Of a DNA stretch of 31,104 nucleotides, positions 30,001-31,104 are shown piece by piece (positions within the stretch are counted from its first letter, which is position 1; each line of letters opens with the position of its first letter). The stretch comes from Silene noctiflora. Lineage: Eukaryota; Streptophyta; Magnoliopsida; Caryophyllales; Caryophyllaceae. The notes below the pieces were generated by a model. It ran no database searches, was not told where the DNA came from, and saw only the letters and a list, made by a program, of their open reading frames with translations. The position numbers and the translations under genes were made by a program. Where the stretch lies: NCBI GenBank assembly GCA_009801015.1, contig VHZZ01011505.1, forward strand, positions 1 through 31,104. The letters are read 5' to 3'.

Positions 30001-30435
30001 AGTATAGGACTATAGGAGCAAGTTTCCCGCCCCCATTTATCTTCTTTTTGCTAGCATTTGATTGTCCATTAACCATCATTTTCCCCATCTTTTTCTGAGT
30101 TGTTTTGAGTGTCATTGCTCCTGGAACAATTACGTCAACCCGTATTTAATTATAAAAAAAAAAAAAAAAACAATTCAGGCGAGGCGTATCTGTGTAATTG
30201 GTTCCATATATGTCATTTATGTTCAATATTTTGCAACCCCACTACCATACCGTGTTGTACATCGATTTGGCATTTGGTCAGAGTCACATATTCCGTATTT
30301 ACTAGTTTACTATCACCATTAGTAAAACTGAAATTTTGCCTGCTTTAACTCTAAATGTTTTCTACTTATCAGATGGACGTTCGTAGAGCACTTGGTGAAC
30401 TTTTCAAGAGTCAATTCAGTTTTCTATTACCGTAA
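4691..30435 (+). CDS. BIG5: BIG-family ARF guanine-nucleotide exchange factor, BIG5/BEN1/MIN7-like, 33 exons
   Basis: Joined exons: 4691-4799, 4904-4952, 6528-6768, 6956-7077, 7163-7221, 8108-8165, 8853-8937, 9866-10060, 10180-10238, 10448-10517, 10598-10666, 11291-11413, 11521-11574, 11651-11739, 11848-11944, 12023-12121, 14309-14506, 14895-15005, 15113-15297, 16151-16741, 16853-17270, 17692-17931, 18073-18196, 18720-18868, 19652-20011, 21436-21602, 21688-21926, 22276-22427, 23818-23934, 25537-25673, 27724-28057, 29022-29117, 30373-30435. The total is 5259 nt, 1752 aa, close to the roughly 1740 aa of Arabidopsis BIG5, with no stop or frameshift. Visible domains: DCB (about 1-240), HUS with its NYDCD box (479-483), Sec7 (about 593-770) with the catalytic glutamate finger E677 in FRLPGEAQ, then HDS-type helical repeats (about 790-1740). 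Known role of the family: GDP/GTP exchange on ARF1-type GTPases at the trans-Golgi/early endosome. Arabidopsis BIG5 acts in PIN recycling and immunity. Introns 4 and 18 need GC donors; all others are GT-AG. The exon model was assembled by eye from phase and family similarity. Confidence 0.96.
4904..4952 (+). CDS. BIG5: BIG5-like exon 2
   Basis: A short 49-nt exon (residues 37-52, [16 protein letters not shown]) between acceptor TTTAG and donor AG|GTTAGA. Only this pair keeps phase with exons 1 and 3. The sequence is hydrophilic and poorly conserved in the family. Confidence 0.88.
5737..6273. mobile_element. TIR element of about 530 bp (MITE or non-autonomous DNA transposon)
   Basis: The left end (TTTTGGTGCCCTGAGGTTTGGGC, about 5750-5772) is matched in inverted orientation by the right end (GCCCAGGCCTCAGGTACCAAA, about 6240-6260), giving imperfect terminal repeats of 30 bp or more. 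The TTCCA(T/C)TT...GGTGCCCTGAG motif is also repeated directly at 5746 and 5777. Family unknown. TTAAA flanks both sides, but the exact target duplication is uncertain. Confidence 0.6.
6006..6097. mobile_element. Small Stowaway-like MITE nested in the TIR element
   Basis: A 92-bp segment flanked by TA (6004-6005 and 6098-6099). Its ends are inverted repeats: CCCATTCCGATAG on the left, CTATTAGAATGGAG on the right. The size is small for a Stowaway MITE but termini and TA duplication fit. Confidence 0.55.
6528..6768 (+). CDS. BIG5: BIG5-like exon 3 (DCB domain)
   Basis: Residues 53-133. An acidic/polar stretch is followed by the conserved DCB segment [12 protein letters not shown]...[14 protein letters not shown] and ...LALDCFH. 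Ends in phase 0 at CAT|GTATGT. Confidence 0.96.
6956..7077 (+). CDS. BIG5: BIG5-like exon 4 (DCB), followed by a GC donor
   Basis: Residues 134-173, [17 protein letters not shown]..., the best-conserved DCB stretch. The frame continues into exon 5 (STVLQVLKA) only if the exon ends at GACAG|GCATGT, so intron 4 is GC-AG. The nearest GT lies 4 nt on and would break the frame. Confidence 0.94.
7163..7221 (+). CDS. BIG5: BIG5-like exon 5
   Basis: Residues 174-193, [20 protein letters not shown], a helical DCB segment. Acceptor TTGCAG, donor AGAG|GTATGC, ends in phase 1. Confidence 0.95.
7505..7812. repeat. Degenerate GACCC/GACTC-rich repeat in intron 5
   Basis: A stretch of loosely repeated GACCCGA, GACCTGACCC and CAAGACC words. 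It resembles the segments at 26211-26345 and 26958-27120 in intron 30. Family not recognised. The minus-strand open frame across it is a by-product. Confidence 0.5.
7943..7966 (+). repeat. Left arm of a perfect 24-bp inverted repeat around exon 6
   Basis: It begins ATGGTGATAATC and ends GGTGTCCCCAT. The exact reverse complement is at 8593-8616 in intron 6. The similarity extends about 8 bp further inward (AGAGG) with two mismatches. Confidence 0.9.
8108..8165 (+). CDS. BIG5: BIG5-like exon 6
   Basis: Residues 194-212, [19 protein letters not shown], highly conserved in BIG5. Acceptor CTGCAG, donor AACAG|GTAATC. At 58 nt, skipping it would shift the frame. Confidence 0.96.
8185..8230. repeat. 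(AT)23 microsatellite
   Basis: Uninterrupted AT dinucleotides, 46 bp, only 20 bp after the exon 6 donor. Likely polymorphic in length. Confidence 0.97.
8593..8616 (-). repeat. Right arm of the 24-bp inverted repeat around exon 6
   Basis: Begins ATGGGGACACC and ends TTATCACCAT, the exact reverse complement of 7943-7966. The sequence around it in intron 6 (about 8240-8620) looks repetitive but is not assignable to a family by eye. Confidence 0.9.
8853..8937 (+). CDS. BIG5: BIG5-like exon 7 (end of DCB)
   Basis: Residues 213-241: [17 protein letters not shown] then [12 protein letters not shown]. The [11 protein letters not shown] stretch is a BIG-family hallmark at the end of DCB. Ends in phase 0 at TTG|GTACGT. 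Confidence 0.96.
9188..9514 (-). mobile_element. 5'-truncated LINE tail, antisense in intron 7
   Basis: An 11-base T run (9187-9197), a poly(A) tail on the minus strand, starts the element. It is bracketed by the direct repeat TATGCATGAT (9178-9187 and 9515-9524). Minus-strand translation shows a degraded Tyr-His-Ile-Trp...Arg-Asn motif like the end of plant LINE reverse transcriptase ORFs, broken by a stop. It shares its GGTGAAA..GTAAG..ATTAA start with the LINE tail at 24623-24956. Confidence 0.7.
9527..9712 (+). repeat. Dispersed repeat X, copy 1 (intron 7)
   Basis: Starts TTTGAGAGCGTA, contains ATATGGGTGTC and CACCCCCAT(C/T)GTGTC words and ends TTTAATATTATATC near an A-rich stretch. The same order of words occurs at 22445-22632. 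The tail suggests a non-LTR retroelement 3' end, but the family is not certain. Confidence 0.55.
9866..10060 (+). CDS. BIG5: BIG5-like exon 8 (DCB-HUS linker)
   Basis: Residues 242-306. A variable, polar linker ends with the conserved [19 protein letters not shown]. Acceptor ATTCAG, donor ACG|GTGCGT, phase 0 at both ends. Confidence 0.94.
10180..10238 (+). CDS. BIG5: BIG5-like exon 9
   Basis: Residues 307-325, [19 protein letters not shown]. Ends in phase 2 at AAACT|GTAAGT. A copy of this exon end plus the donor lies 106 bp downstream in the intron. Confidence 0.95.
10230..10425 (+). repeat. Tandem duplication across the exon 9 donor (106-bp offset)
   Basis: Copy 1 at 10230-10318 spans the last 9 coding bases and the start of intron 9. 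Copy 2 at 10336-10425 repeats it at roughly 80 % identity, from GATAAAACTGTAA to CATTGGTAATGTAAT. The second copy therefore holds a decoy donor, AAACT|GTAAAA. Confidence 0.9.
10448..10517 (+). CDS. BIG5: BIG5-like exon 10
   Basis: Residues 326-349, [19 protein letters not shown] then RTLCK, start of the HUS region. Acceptor GACAAG, donor AAG|GTTTGT. Confidence 0.96.
10598..10666 (+). CDS. BIG5: BIG5-like exon 11
   Basis: Residues 350-372, MGVKADND...ILSLELLQ. Ends CAG|GTTATT. The end of this exon and its donor are duplicated 48 bp downstream. Confidence 0.96.
10656..10750 (+). repeat. 48-bp tandem duplication across the exon 11 donor
   Basis: AACTTTT(A/G)CAGGTTATTTC(G/A)GACAGT...TCGTAGGTTCTTT occurs at 10656-10700 and again at 10704-10750 with few changes. 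The second CAG|GTT (donor at 10715) would extend exon 11 by 48 nt, with an in-frame TAG after seven codons. The copy's TTTTGCAG also looks like an acceptor. Confidence 0.93.
11291..11413 (+). CDS. BIG5: BIG5-like exon 12 (HUS)
   Basis: Residues 373-413, [20 protein letters not shown]...[12 protein letters not shown]..., the conserved HUS-region core. Phase 0 at both ends. Confidence 0.97.
11521..11574 (+). CDS. BIG5: BIG5-like exon 13 (HUS)
   Basis: Residues 414-431, [18 protein letters not shown]. Acceptor GATAG, donor AAG|GTACTG. Confidence 0.97.
11651..11739 (+). CDS. BIG5: BIG5-like exon 14 (HUS)
   Basis: Residues 432-460, [19 protein letters not shown] then [10 protein letters not shown]. 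Ends in phase 2 at TTAAG|GTGAGA. Confidence 0.97.
11848..11944 (+). CDS. BIG5: BIG5-like exon 15 (HUS box)
   Basis: Residues 461-493. Contains [10 protein letters not shown] and the HUS box [17 protein letters not shown]479-Y480-D481-C482-D483 are all intact. In large ARF-GEFs this box is needed for the DCB-HUS interaction. Confidence 0.97.
12023..12121 (+). CDS. BIG5: BIG5-like exon 16
   Basis: Residues 494-526, [12 protein letters not shown] followed by a Ser/Ala-rich linker ending SSLQ. Donor CAG|GTAAGT, the start of the 2187-bp intron 16. Confidence 0.96.
12967..13675 (+). mobile_element. SINE interrupted by a solo LTR
   Basis: The outer parts (12967-13100 and 13597-13675) join into one SINE-like sequence. 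It has GCAAAATGGCT, TTTTGGGTCATCTGGAAAC, a GTAAG.CTGTGTACATCCG segment, CCCTTGAGGGCCTTG and a TTGTTATATG tail. Plant SINEs of this type carry GGTCGTCCGGAAACAGCC...GTACATCCGACC...TTGAGGCA...TTGTTGTTG. Two further copies lie in introns 21 and 23. Confidence 0.7.
13101..13596. mobile_element. 496-bp solo LTR (probable Ty1/copia) with 5-bp target duplication
   Basis: It starts TGATACGA and ends TCGTATCA, an 8-bp terminal inverted repeat of TG...CA type. It is flanked on both sides by GTAAG (13096-13100 and 13597-13601). There is no internal coding region. TG...CA ends plus a 5-bp duplication define an LTR left after recombination between two LTRs; a MITE is the weaker alternative. Confidence 0.85.
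14309..14506 (+). CDS. BIG5: BIG5-like exon 17 (HUS-Sec7 linker)
   Basis: Residues 527-592. [14 protein letters not shown] is conserved; then comes a charged variable linker (Lys/Glu/Asp/Ser-rich) ending STVEAAIAQ. Acceptor GTGCAG, donor CAG|GTAAAA. Confidence 0.95.
14895..15005 (+). CDS. BIG5: BIG5-like exon 18 (start of Sec7), followed by a GC donor
   Basis: Residues 593-629, [18 protein letters not shown]...[10 protein letters not shown], the first helices of Sec7. The exon must end at GACAAG|GCAAGA, because the frame meets TAG three codons on. Intron 18 is therefore GC-AG. Confidence 0.95.
15113..15297 (+). CDS. BIG5: BIG5-like exon 19 (Sec7 catalytic core)
   Basis: Residues 630-690. 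Carries [20 protein letters not shown] and the catalytic loop [19 protein letters not shown] with the glutamate finger E677. The first AG of TACAGAG is used as acceptor. Confidence 0.97.
15401..15890 (+). repeat. Direct repeats flanking the MITE in intron 19
   Basis: TTGCCAATCAGTTTTAGGAT with following TTTGGCCTATG (from about 15401) recurs as CTGCCAATTGGTTTTAGGAT with TTTGAGCTTATG (from about 15814). Each copy is about 75 bp. The CCAATTGGTTTTAGGAT word is common in plant repeats; family not assigned. Confidence 0.55.
15575..15761. mobile_element. Foldback MITE family, copy A (intron 19)
   Basis: 187 bp starting CTATGTTGCTCGGACTC and ending GAGTCCAAGTAACACAAC, imperfect inverted termini. The interior is rich in GTGTCGG, GTGTCCGA and CACGGGTACG words. 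Flanks TCTATCGAG (15566-15574) and ACTGTCGAG (15762-15770) match at 7 of 9 positions. Confidence 0.8.
16151..16741 (+). CDS. BIG5: BIG5-like exon 20 (end of Sec7, start of HDS)
   Basis: Residues 691-887, the largest exon. Sec7 continues with [27 protein letters not shown] (711-723) and KMSKADF, ending near [21 protein letters not shown] linker follows (AEGKR, shorter than I recall for Arabidopsis), then [11 protein letters not shown] and the HDS1 stretch [13 protein letters not shown]...[11 protein letters not shown]. Confidence 0.97.
16853..17270 (+). CDS. BIG5: BIG5-like exon 21 (HDS1)
   Basis: Residues 888-1027, [19 protein letters not shown]... to ...[19 protein letters not shown]. Phase 2 in, phase 0 out. 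Long amphipathic helices typical of HDS domains. Confidence 0.97.
17403..17605 (+). mobile_element. SINE copy in intron 21
   Basis: GCAAAATGGCTTAC, GAGTCATCCGGAAATAGC, GACTGTGTACATCCGACTCC, CAGGAGCCCTTAAG and ATGTTGCTCTTGTATTGTT occur in the order of the SINE in intron 16. Target duplications were not resolved. Confidence 0.65.
17692..17931 (+). CDS. BIG5: BIG5-like exon 22 (HDS)
   Basis: Residues 1028-1107, [20 protein letters not shown]..., [21 protein letters not shown] and LIVDCIVQ. Phase 0 at both ends. Confidence 0.97.
18007..18035. repeat. T29 homopolymer in intron 22
   Basis: 29 consecutive T bases, 37 bp before the exon 23 acceptor at 18072. It probably sits in or beside the polypyrimidine tract. 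Length is likely variable and hard to assemble. Confidence 0.95.
18073..18196 (+). CDS. BIG5: BIG5-like exon 23 (HDS)
   Basis: Residues 1108-1148, [19 protein letters not shown]..., ending ESSFENVEQ. Ends in phase 1 at CAGG|GTGAGA. Confidence 0.96.
18473..18600 (+). mobile_element. SINE copy in intron 23
   Basis: TTTTGGGTCGTCCGGAACAG, CTCTGTGTTGCACACAGAGG, CCCTTGAGACATTGGAGTA and TTGTTATTG match the 3' half of the SINE in introns 16 and 21. The GTACATCCG segment is diverged. Confidence 0.6.
18720..18868 (+). CDS. BIG5: BIG5-like exon 24 (HDS)
   Basis: Residues 1149-1198, [20 protein letters not shown]..., [17 protein letters not shown]. Acceptor TACAG, donor GAG|GTTTGT. Confidence 0.97.
19143..19425 (+). 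repeat. ~110-bp tandem repeat, about 2.5 copies (intron 24)
   Basis: GCTCCTACATGT, GCTCTTACATGT and GCACCTACATGT at 19144, 19258 and 19364 head three degenerate units. Each continues with ATTATGAGG(G)TTTT and TTCCAGCA-type words. Three N bases lie in or near this stretch of the intron (18986, 19035, 19078). Confidence 0.7.
19652..20011 (+). CDS. BIG5: BIG5-like exon 25 (HDS)
   Basis: Residues 1199-1318, [51 protein letters not shown] and [15 protein letters not shown]. Phase 0 at both ends. Confidence 0.97.
20012..21435. other. Intron 25 (1424 bp), no element identified
   Basis: Around 20215-20640 there are words such as AAGGCG and GTGCACCGAGGTG also typical of plant repeats, and a similar CAAGACTC/GGCATTAGG stretch lies in intron 6. 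I cannot name a family. The rest is plain AT-rich intron. Confidence 0.5.
21436..21602 (+). CDS. BIG5: BIG5-like exon 26 (HDS)
   Basis: Residues 1319-1373, [45 protein letters not shown]. Ends in phase 2 at ATAAG|GTTCGT. Confidence 0.97.
21659..21742 (+). repeat. Duplication of exon 27 sequence into the intron 26 acceptor (55-bp offset)
   Basis: TTGAGCTGCTGAATGAATTG plus GATTTCTAG ends intron 26 (21659-21687). TTGAGCTGCTGCATGAATTG plus GGTTTTCAG (21714-21742) is coding in exon 27. The two are near-identical, and both end in acceptor-like AG. Confidence 0.95.
21688..21926 (+). CDS. BIG5: BIG5-like exon 27 (variable linker)
   Basis: Residues 1374-1453. [18 protein letters not shown] is conserved. 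A variable Gly/Asp/Ser-rich linker follows. Ends in phase 1 at GAAG|GTAATT. A cryptic acceptor at 21742 inside the exon would remove 55 nt and shift the frame. Confidence 0.93.
22276..22427 (+). CDS. BIG5: BIG5-like exon 28 (variable linker)
   Basis: Residues 1454-1504, [12 protein letters not shown] then [20 protein letters not shown], matching the LQRSQTFGQRFM-type motif of BIG5. Acceptor ATGCAG, donor CAG|GTAATT. Confidence 0.94.
22445..22632 (+). repeat. Dispersed repeat X, copy 2 (intron 28)
   Basis: Begins TTTGAGAGCGTA, with ATATGGGTGTC, CACCCCCATTGTGTC and CACCCCCTTGG(T/C) repeats, and ends TTAATATTATATCTTATAAAAACAG before an A-rich run. Same order as 9527-9712. Possibly a LINE-type 3' tail on the + strand. 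Confidence 0.55.
22633..23817. other. Remainder of intron 28, nothing recognised
   Basis: AT-rich intron sequence without a reading frame or repeat I can name. A TACTCCGTAC word occurs at about 22780. Confidence 0.5.
23818..23934 (+). CDS. BIG5: BIG5-like exon 29 (HDS)
   Basis: Residues 1505-1543, ending [20 protein letters not shown], the conserved start of the last HDS block. Acceptor GTTAG, donor CAG|GTATTT. Confidence 0.95.
24623..24956 (-). mobile_element. 5'-truncated LINE tail, antisense in intron 29
   Basis: A T run (about 24621-24629, minus-strand poly(A)) opens the element. The direct repeat ACAATGATCTT brackets it (24612-24622 and 24957-24967). The minus strand is open for a 67-aa frame containing [14 protein letters not shown], the Trp...Arg-Asn motif found near the end of plant LINE ORF2 proteins. 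About 334 bp remain of the element, so it is dead on arrival. Confidence 0.8.
25537..25673 (+). CDS. BIG5: BIG5-like exon 30 (HDS)
   Basis: Residues 1544-1588, [36 protein letters not shown]. Ends in phase 2 at GATAG|GTATCC. Confidence 0.97.
26211..26345. repeat. GACCCG-rich repeat
   Basis: CACCCGACCCGACCCGACCC with following GGACCCGACACCCGAT and GACCCGTTAAG words. A second block of the same character is at 26958-27120 and a third in intron 5. Confidence 0.6.
26447..26478 (-). mobile_element. Helitron-type 3' end, minus strand (intron 30)
   Basis: Read on the minus strand, a 7-bp hairpin (CCGTGCA/TGCACGG, 26460-26478) is followed by eight bases and CTAGT (26451-26447). The element body should extend to the right through the AT-rich stretch. 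A possible 5' end near 26834 (TCTATTATATAG on the minus strand) lacks the expected A before TC, so the far boundary is open. Confidence 0.6.
26958..27120. repeat. GACCCG-rich repeat, second block in intron 30
   Basis: CTCGAAAATGACCGGACCC, CTGACTCAAACCTGACTCG and CCCGATTTGACCCGGTCC are degenerate units of the same type as 26211-26345. Confidence 0.5.
27165..27314. mobile_element. Foldback MITE family, copy B (intron 30)
   Basis: 150 bp from TATGTTACTCAGACTC to GGAGTAACATAG, interior with GTATCGGAGTATCGGA and a TTTTGGTCTAAAATGAAGTA core shared with copies A and C. Perfect 9-bp target duplication GTAATAGGC at 27156-27164 and 27315-27323. Confidence 0.88.
27724..28057 (+). CDS. BIG5: BIG5-like exon 31 (HDS4 and linker)
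   Basis: Residues 1589-1700, [20 protein letters not shown], a polar insert (about 1620-1655), [19 protein letters not shown] and [13 protein letters not shown]. Ends in phase 0 at AAG|GTAAGG. Continuing the frame past this donor reads only intron. Confidence 0.96.
28220..28243 (+). repeat. Copy of the exon 31 end inside intron 31
   Basis: TTGCATTCTCCTATAATTGT plus GAAA matches the exon end at 28034-28057 in 20 of 24 positions, 186 bp downstream. The copy lacks the GT donor. Confidence 0.75.
28368..28432 (+). repeat. Purine-rich G-run tract (intron 31)
   Basis: About 65 nt almost only G and A with at least six runs of three or more G (GGGAGGGGGATAGAGGG, GAGGGGGAAG, GGGGAGGGGG). It lies on the transcribed-RNA strand. 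A pyrimidine-rich counterpart lies in intron 30. Confidence 0.85.
28702..28888. mobile_element. Foldback MITE family, copy C (intron 31)
   Basis: 187 bp from TGTGGTACTCCGACTC to GTGTCGGAGTAACATAGGA, interior dominated by GACACGTGTCGG and ACACGTGTCCGACACCG words. Contains the TGTGGTCTAAATTGAAGTGT core of the family. Flanks GTCTTGTTT (28693-28701) and CTCTTGTTT (28889-28897) match at 8 of 9 positions. Confidence 0.82.
29022..29117 (+). CDS. BIG5: BIG5-like exon 32 (C-terminal)
   Basis: Residues 1701-1732, [32 protein letters not shown]. Acceptor TTGCAG, donor CAG|GTGATC. Confidence 0.97.
29118..30372. other. Intron 32 (1255 bp)
   Basis: Holds the pair of direct repeats at 29223-29653, a TACGGAGTAT word near 29930 and an A17 run (30154-30170). 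No gene recognised; open frames here are spurious. Confidence 0.7.
29223..29653 (+). repeat. Pair of ~75-bp direct repeats, 356 bp apart (intron 32)
   Basis: Copy 1 (29223-29297) and copy 2 (29579-29653) share (A/C)ATCTCGGTTTC, GCGGCCTA, TAAATGCGG and TATCGCCTT in the same order. They may be termini of one element of about 430 bp, but a family is not recognised. Confidence 0.65.
30373..30435 (+). CDS. BIG5: BIG5-like exon 33 (last coding exon, stop TAA)
   Basis: Residues 1733-1752, [20 protein letters not shown], then TAA at 30433-30435. MD(V/I)R.AL..LFK is the conserved family C-terminus. The final residues are somewhat more hydrophobic than I recall for Arabidopsis. Confidence 0.95.
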   Translation: MDVRRALGELFKSQFSFLLP

Positions 30436-31104
30436 CTCTTTCATCTCGCTTGCTGCCTCTGCAATTTACCTGGACACTTTCACCGGACCTTCTCCTCTGC
30501 AGTACAGCTTTCATTCTGCAGTTAGGACAGTTTTTCTAATCATAGAAAGGAGTTGAAAACAATGGCGGATGCAAGAATAACAACCTGGAAACCCTGAACA
30601 CCGGAATTGTTTTTGCTCATTTTGACACACTTTTGTATTCAAAGGTTTCAAAATCTACGGAGTATAATTTTGTAGAATAACATATACACCGTATTAGTTA
30701 TGAAACGGAATATCAAAAACACAATTTTCTAGGTAAATGAATGTTACCGGTTGCTATGTAGTAATAGTAATAACTGTAACGGTAAAACGCCGATGAATTG
30801 GACAACGCTAATTCTTGTTTATAACGGTAGTAAACAAGACAATAGTGAAACGGACTCGGATTTAAACCCAAATAGCAAGTAAATGGGTTGGTTGAATTAG
30901 GCATGTGTTTAATTAAAAAAAAAAAAAAAACAGTTTCCTAAATATTAGCCACTAAACAATCCACCTACCTTAATTTACAATATTCTCTTTTTCATTTCCC
31001 ACGTTAAACCACTTCTCCATTTTTTTCTAATCATAATATAATCAATTAGCCTTTCTTCTACCTCTGTTAATCTCTCTTTCTCATCAAATTATATTTTCTT
31101 TGTG
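30436..31104. other. 3' flank: probable 3' UTR, then intergenic
   Basis: The first 200-250 bases are probably the 3' UTR. TTTTGTATTC at about 30631 and AATAAC-type words could serve as polyadenylation elements, but plant signals are too loose to fix a site. An A16 run (30915-30930) and a pyrimidine-rich end (30960-31080) follow. No further gene seen. Confidence 0.4.

Noticed and set aside
1..31104. CRISPR arrays, operons, tRNA or rRNA genes, or a novel multi-gene system
   Set aside because: No regularly spaced identical repeats with unique spacers, no clustered genes and no recognisable RNA gene; the window is one plant gene with TE-rich introns.

Overview
The window is nuclear DNA from a flowering plant, most likely a eudicot. 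Its AT-rich intergenic DNA, long TE-filled introns, Stowaway-type MITEs, Helitron ends, LINE tails, SINEs and LTR fragments all fit this. The SINE sequence type and recurrent CTCCGTA/TACGGAG motifs remind me of Caryophyllales (spinach/beet/amaranth group), but that placement is inference. Four single N bases (1457, 18986, 19035, 19078) show it is draft assembly sequence.

There is one protein-coding gene, on the + strand, from the ATG at 4691 to the TAA at 30435. Joining 33 exons by eye gives an uninterrupted 5259-nt CDS (1752 aa) with consistent phase at every junction. The protein is a large ARF guanine-nucleotide exchange factor of the BIG family. It is closest, as far as I recall the family, to Arabidopsis BIG5 (also called BEN1 or MIN7, At3g43300, about 1739 aa). 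It has DCB and HUS domains, a Sec7 catalytic domain with the glutamate finger, and the long HDS C-terminal half. Proteins of this type activate ARF GTPases at the trans-Golgi network/early endosome for vesicle budding; Arabidopsis MIN7/BEN1 acts in PIN recycling and immunity and is the target of the bacterial effector HopM1. Only about 20 % of the 25.7-kb gene is coding.

Layout: 1-2103 is LTR-retrotransposon-like DNA with GC-rich ~85-bp U3-type subrepeats. 2104-4300 is AT-rich with two Helitron-type 3' ends and a Stowaway-like MITE. About 4300-4690 is the probable promoter and 5' leader. 4691-30435 is the BIG5-type gene. 30436-31104 is 3' flank with no recognised gene.

The introns hold most of the unusual material: (i) three copies of one foldback MITE family in introns 19, 30 and 31, one with a perfect 9-bp target duplication; (ii) a 496-bp solo LTR with 5-bp target duplication inserted inside a SINE in intron 16, plus two more SINE copies; (iii) two antisense, 5'-truncated LINE tails with target duplications (introns 7 and 29); (iv) a minus-strand Helitron 3' end in intron 30; (v) several local duplications that copy the edge of an exon together with, or next to, its splice site (introns 9, 11, 26/exon 27, 31); (vi) two introns that need GC donors; (vii) a perfect 24-bp inverted repeat bracketing exon 6. 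I see no new multi-gene system here. The points worth testing concern splicing and TE history of a single housekeeping/immunity gene.
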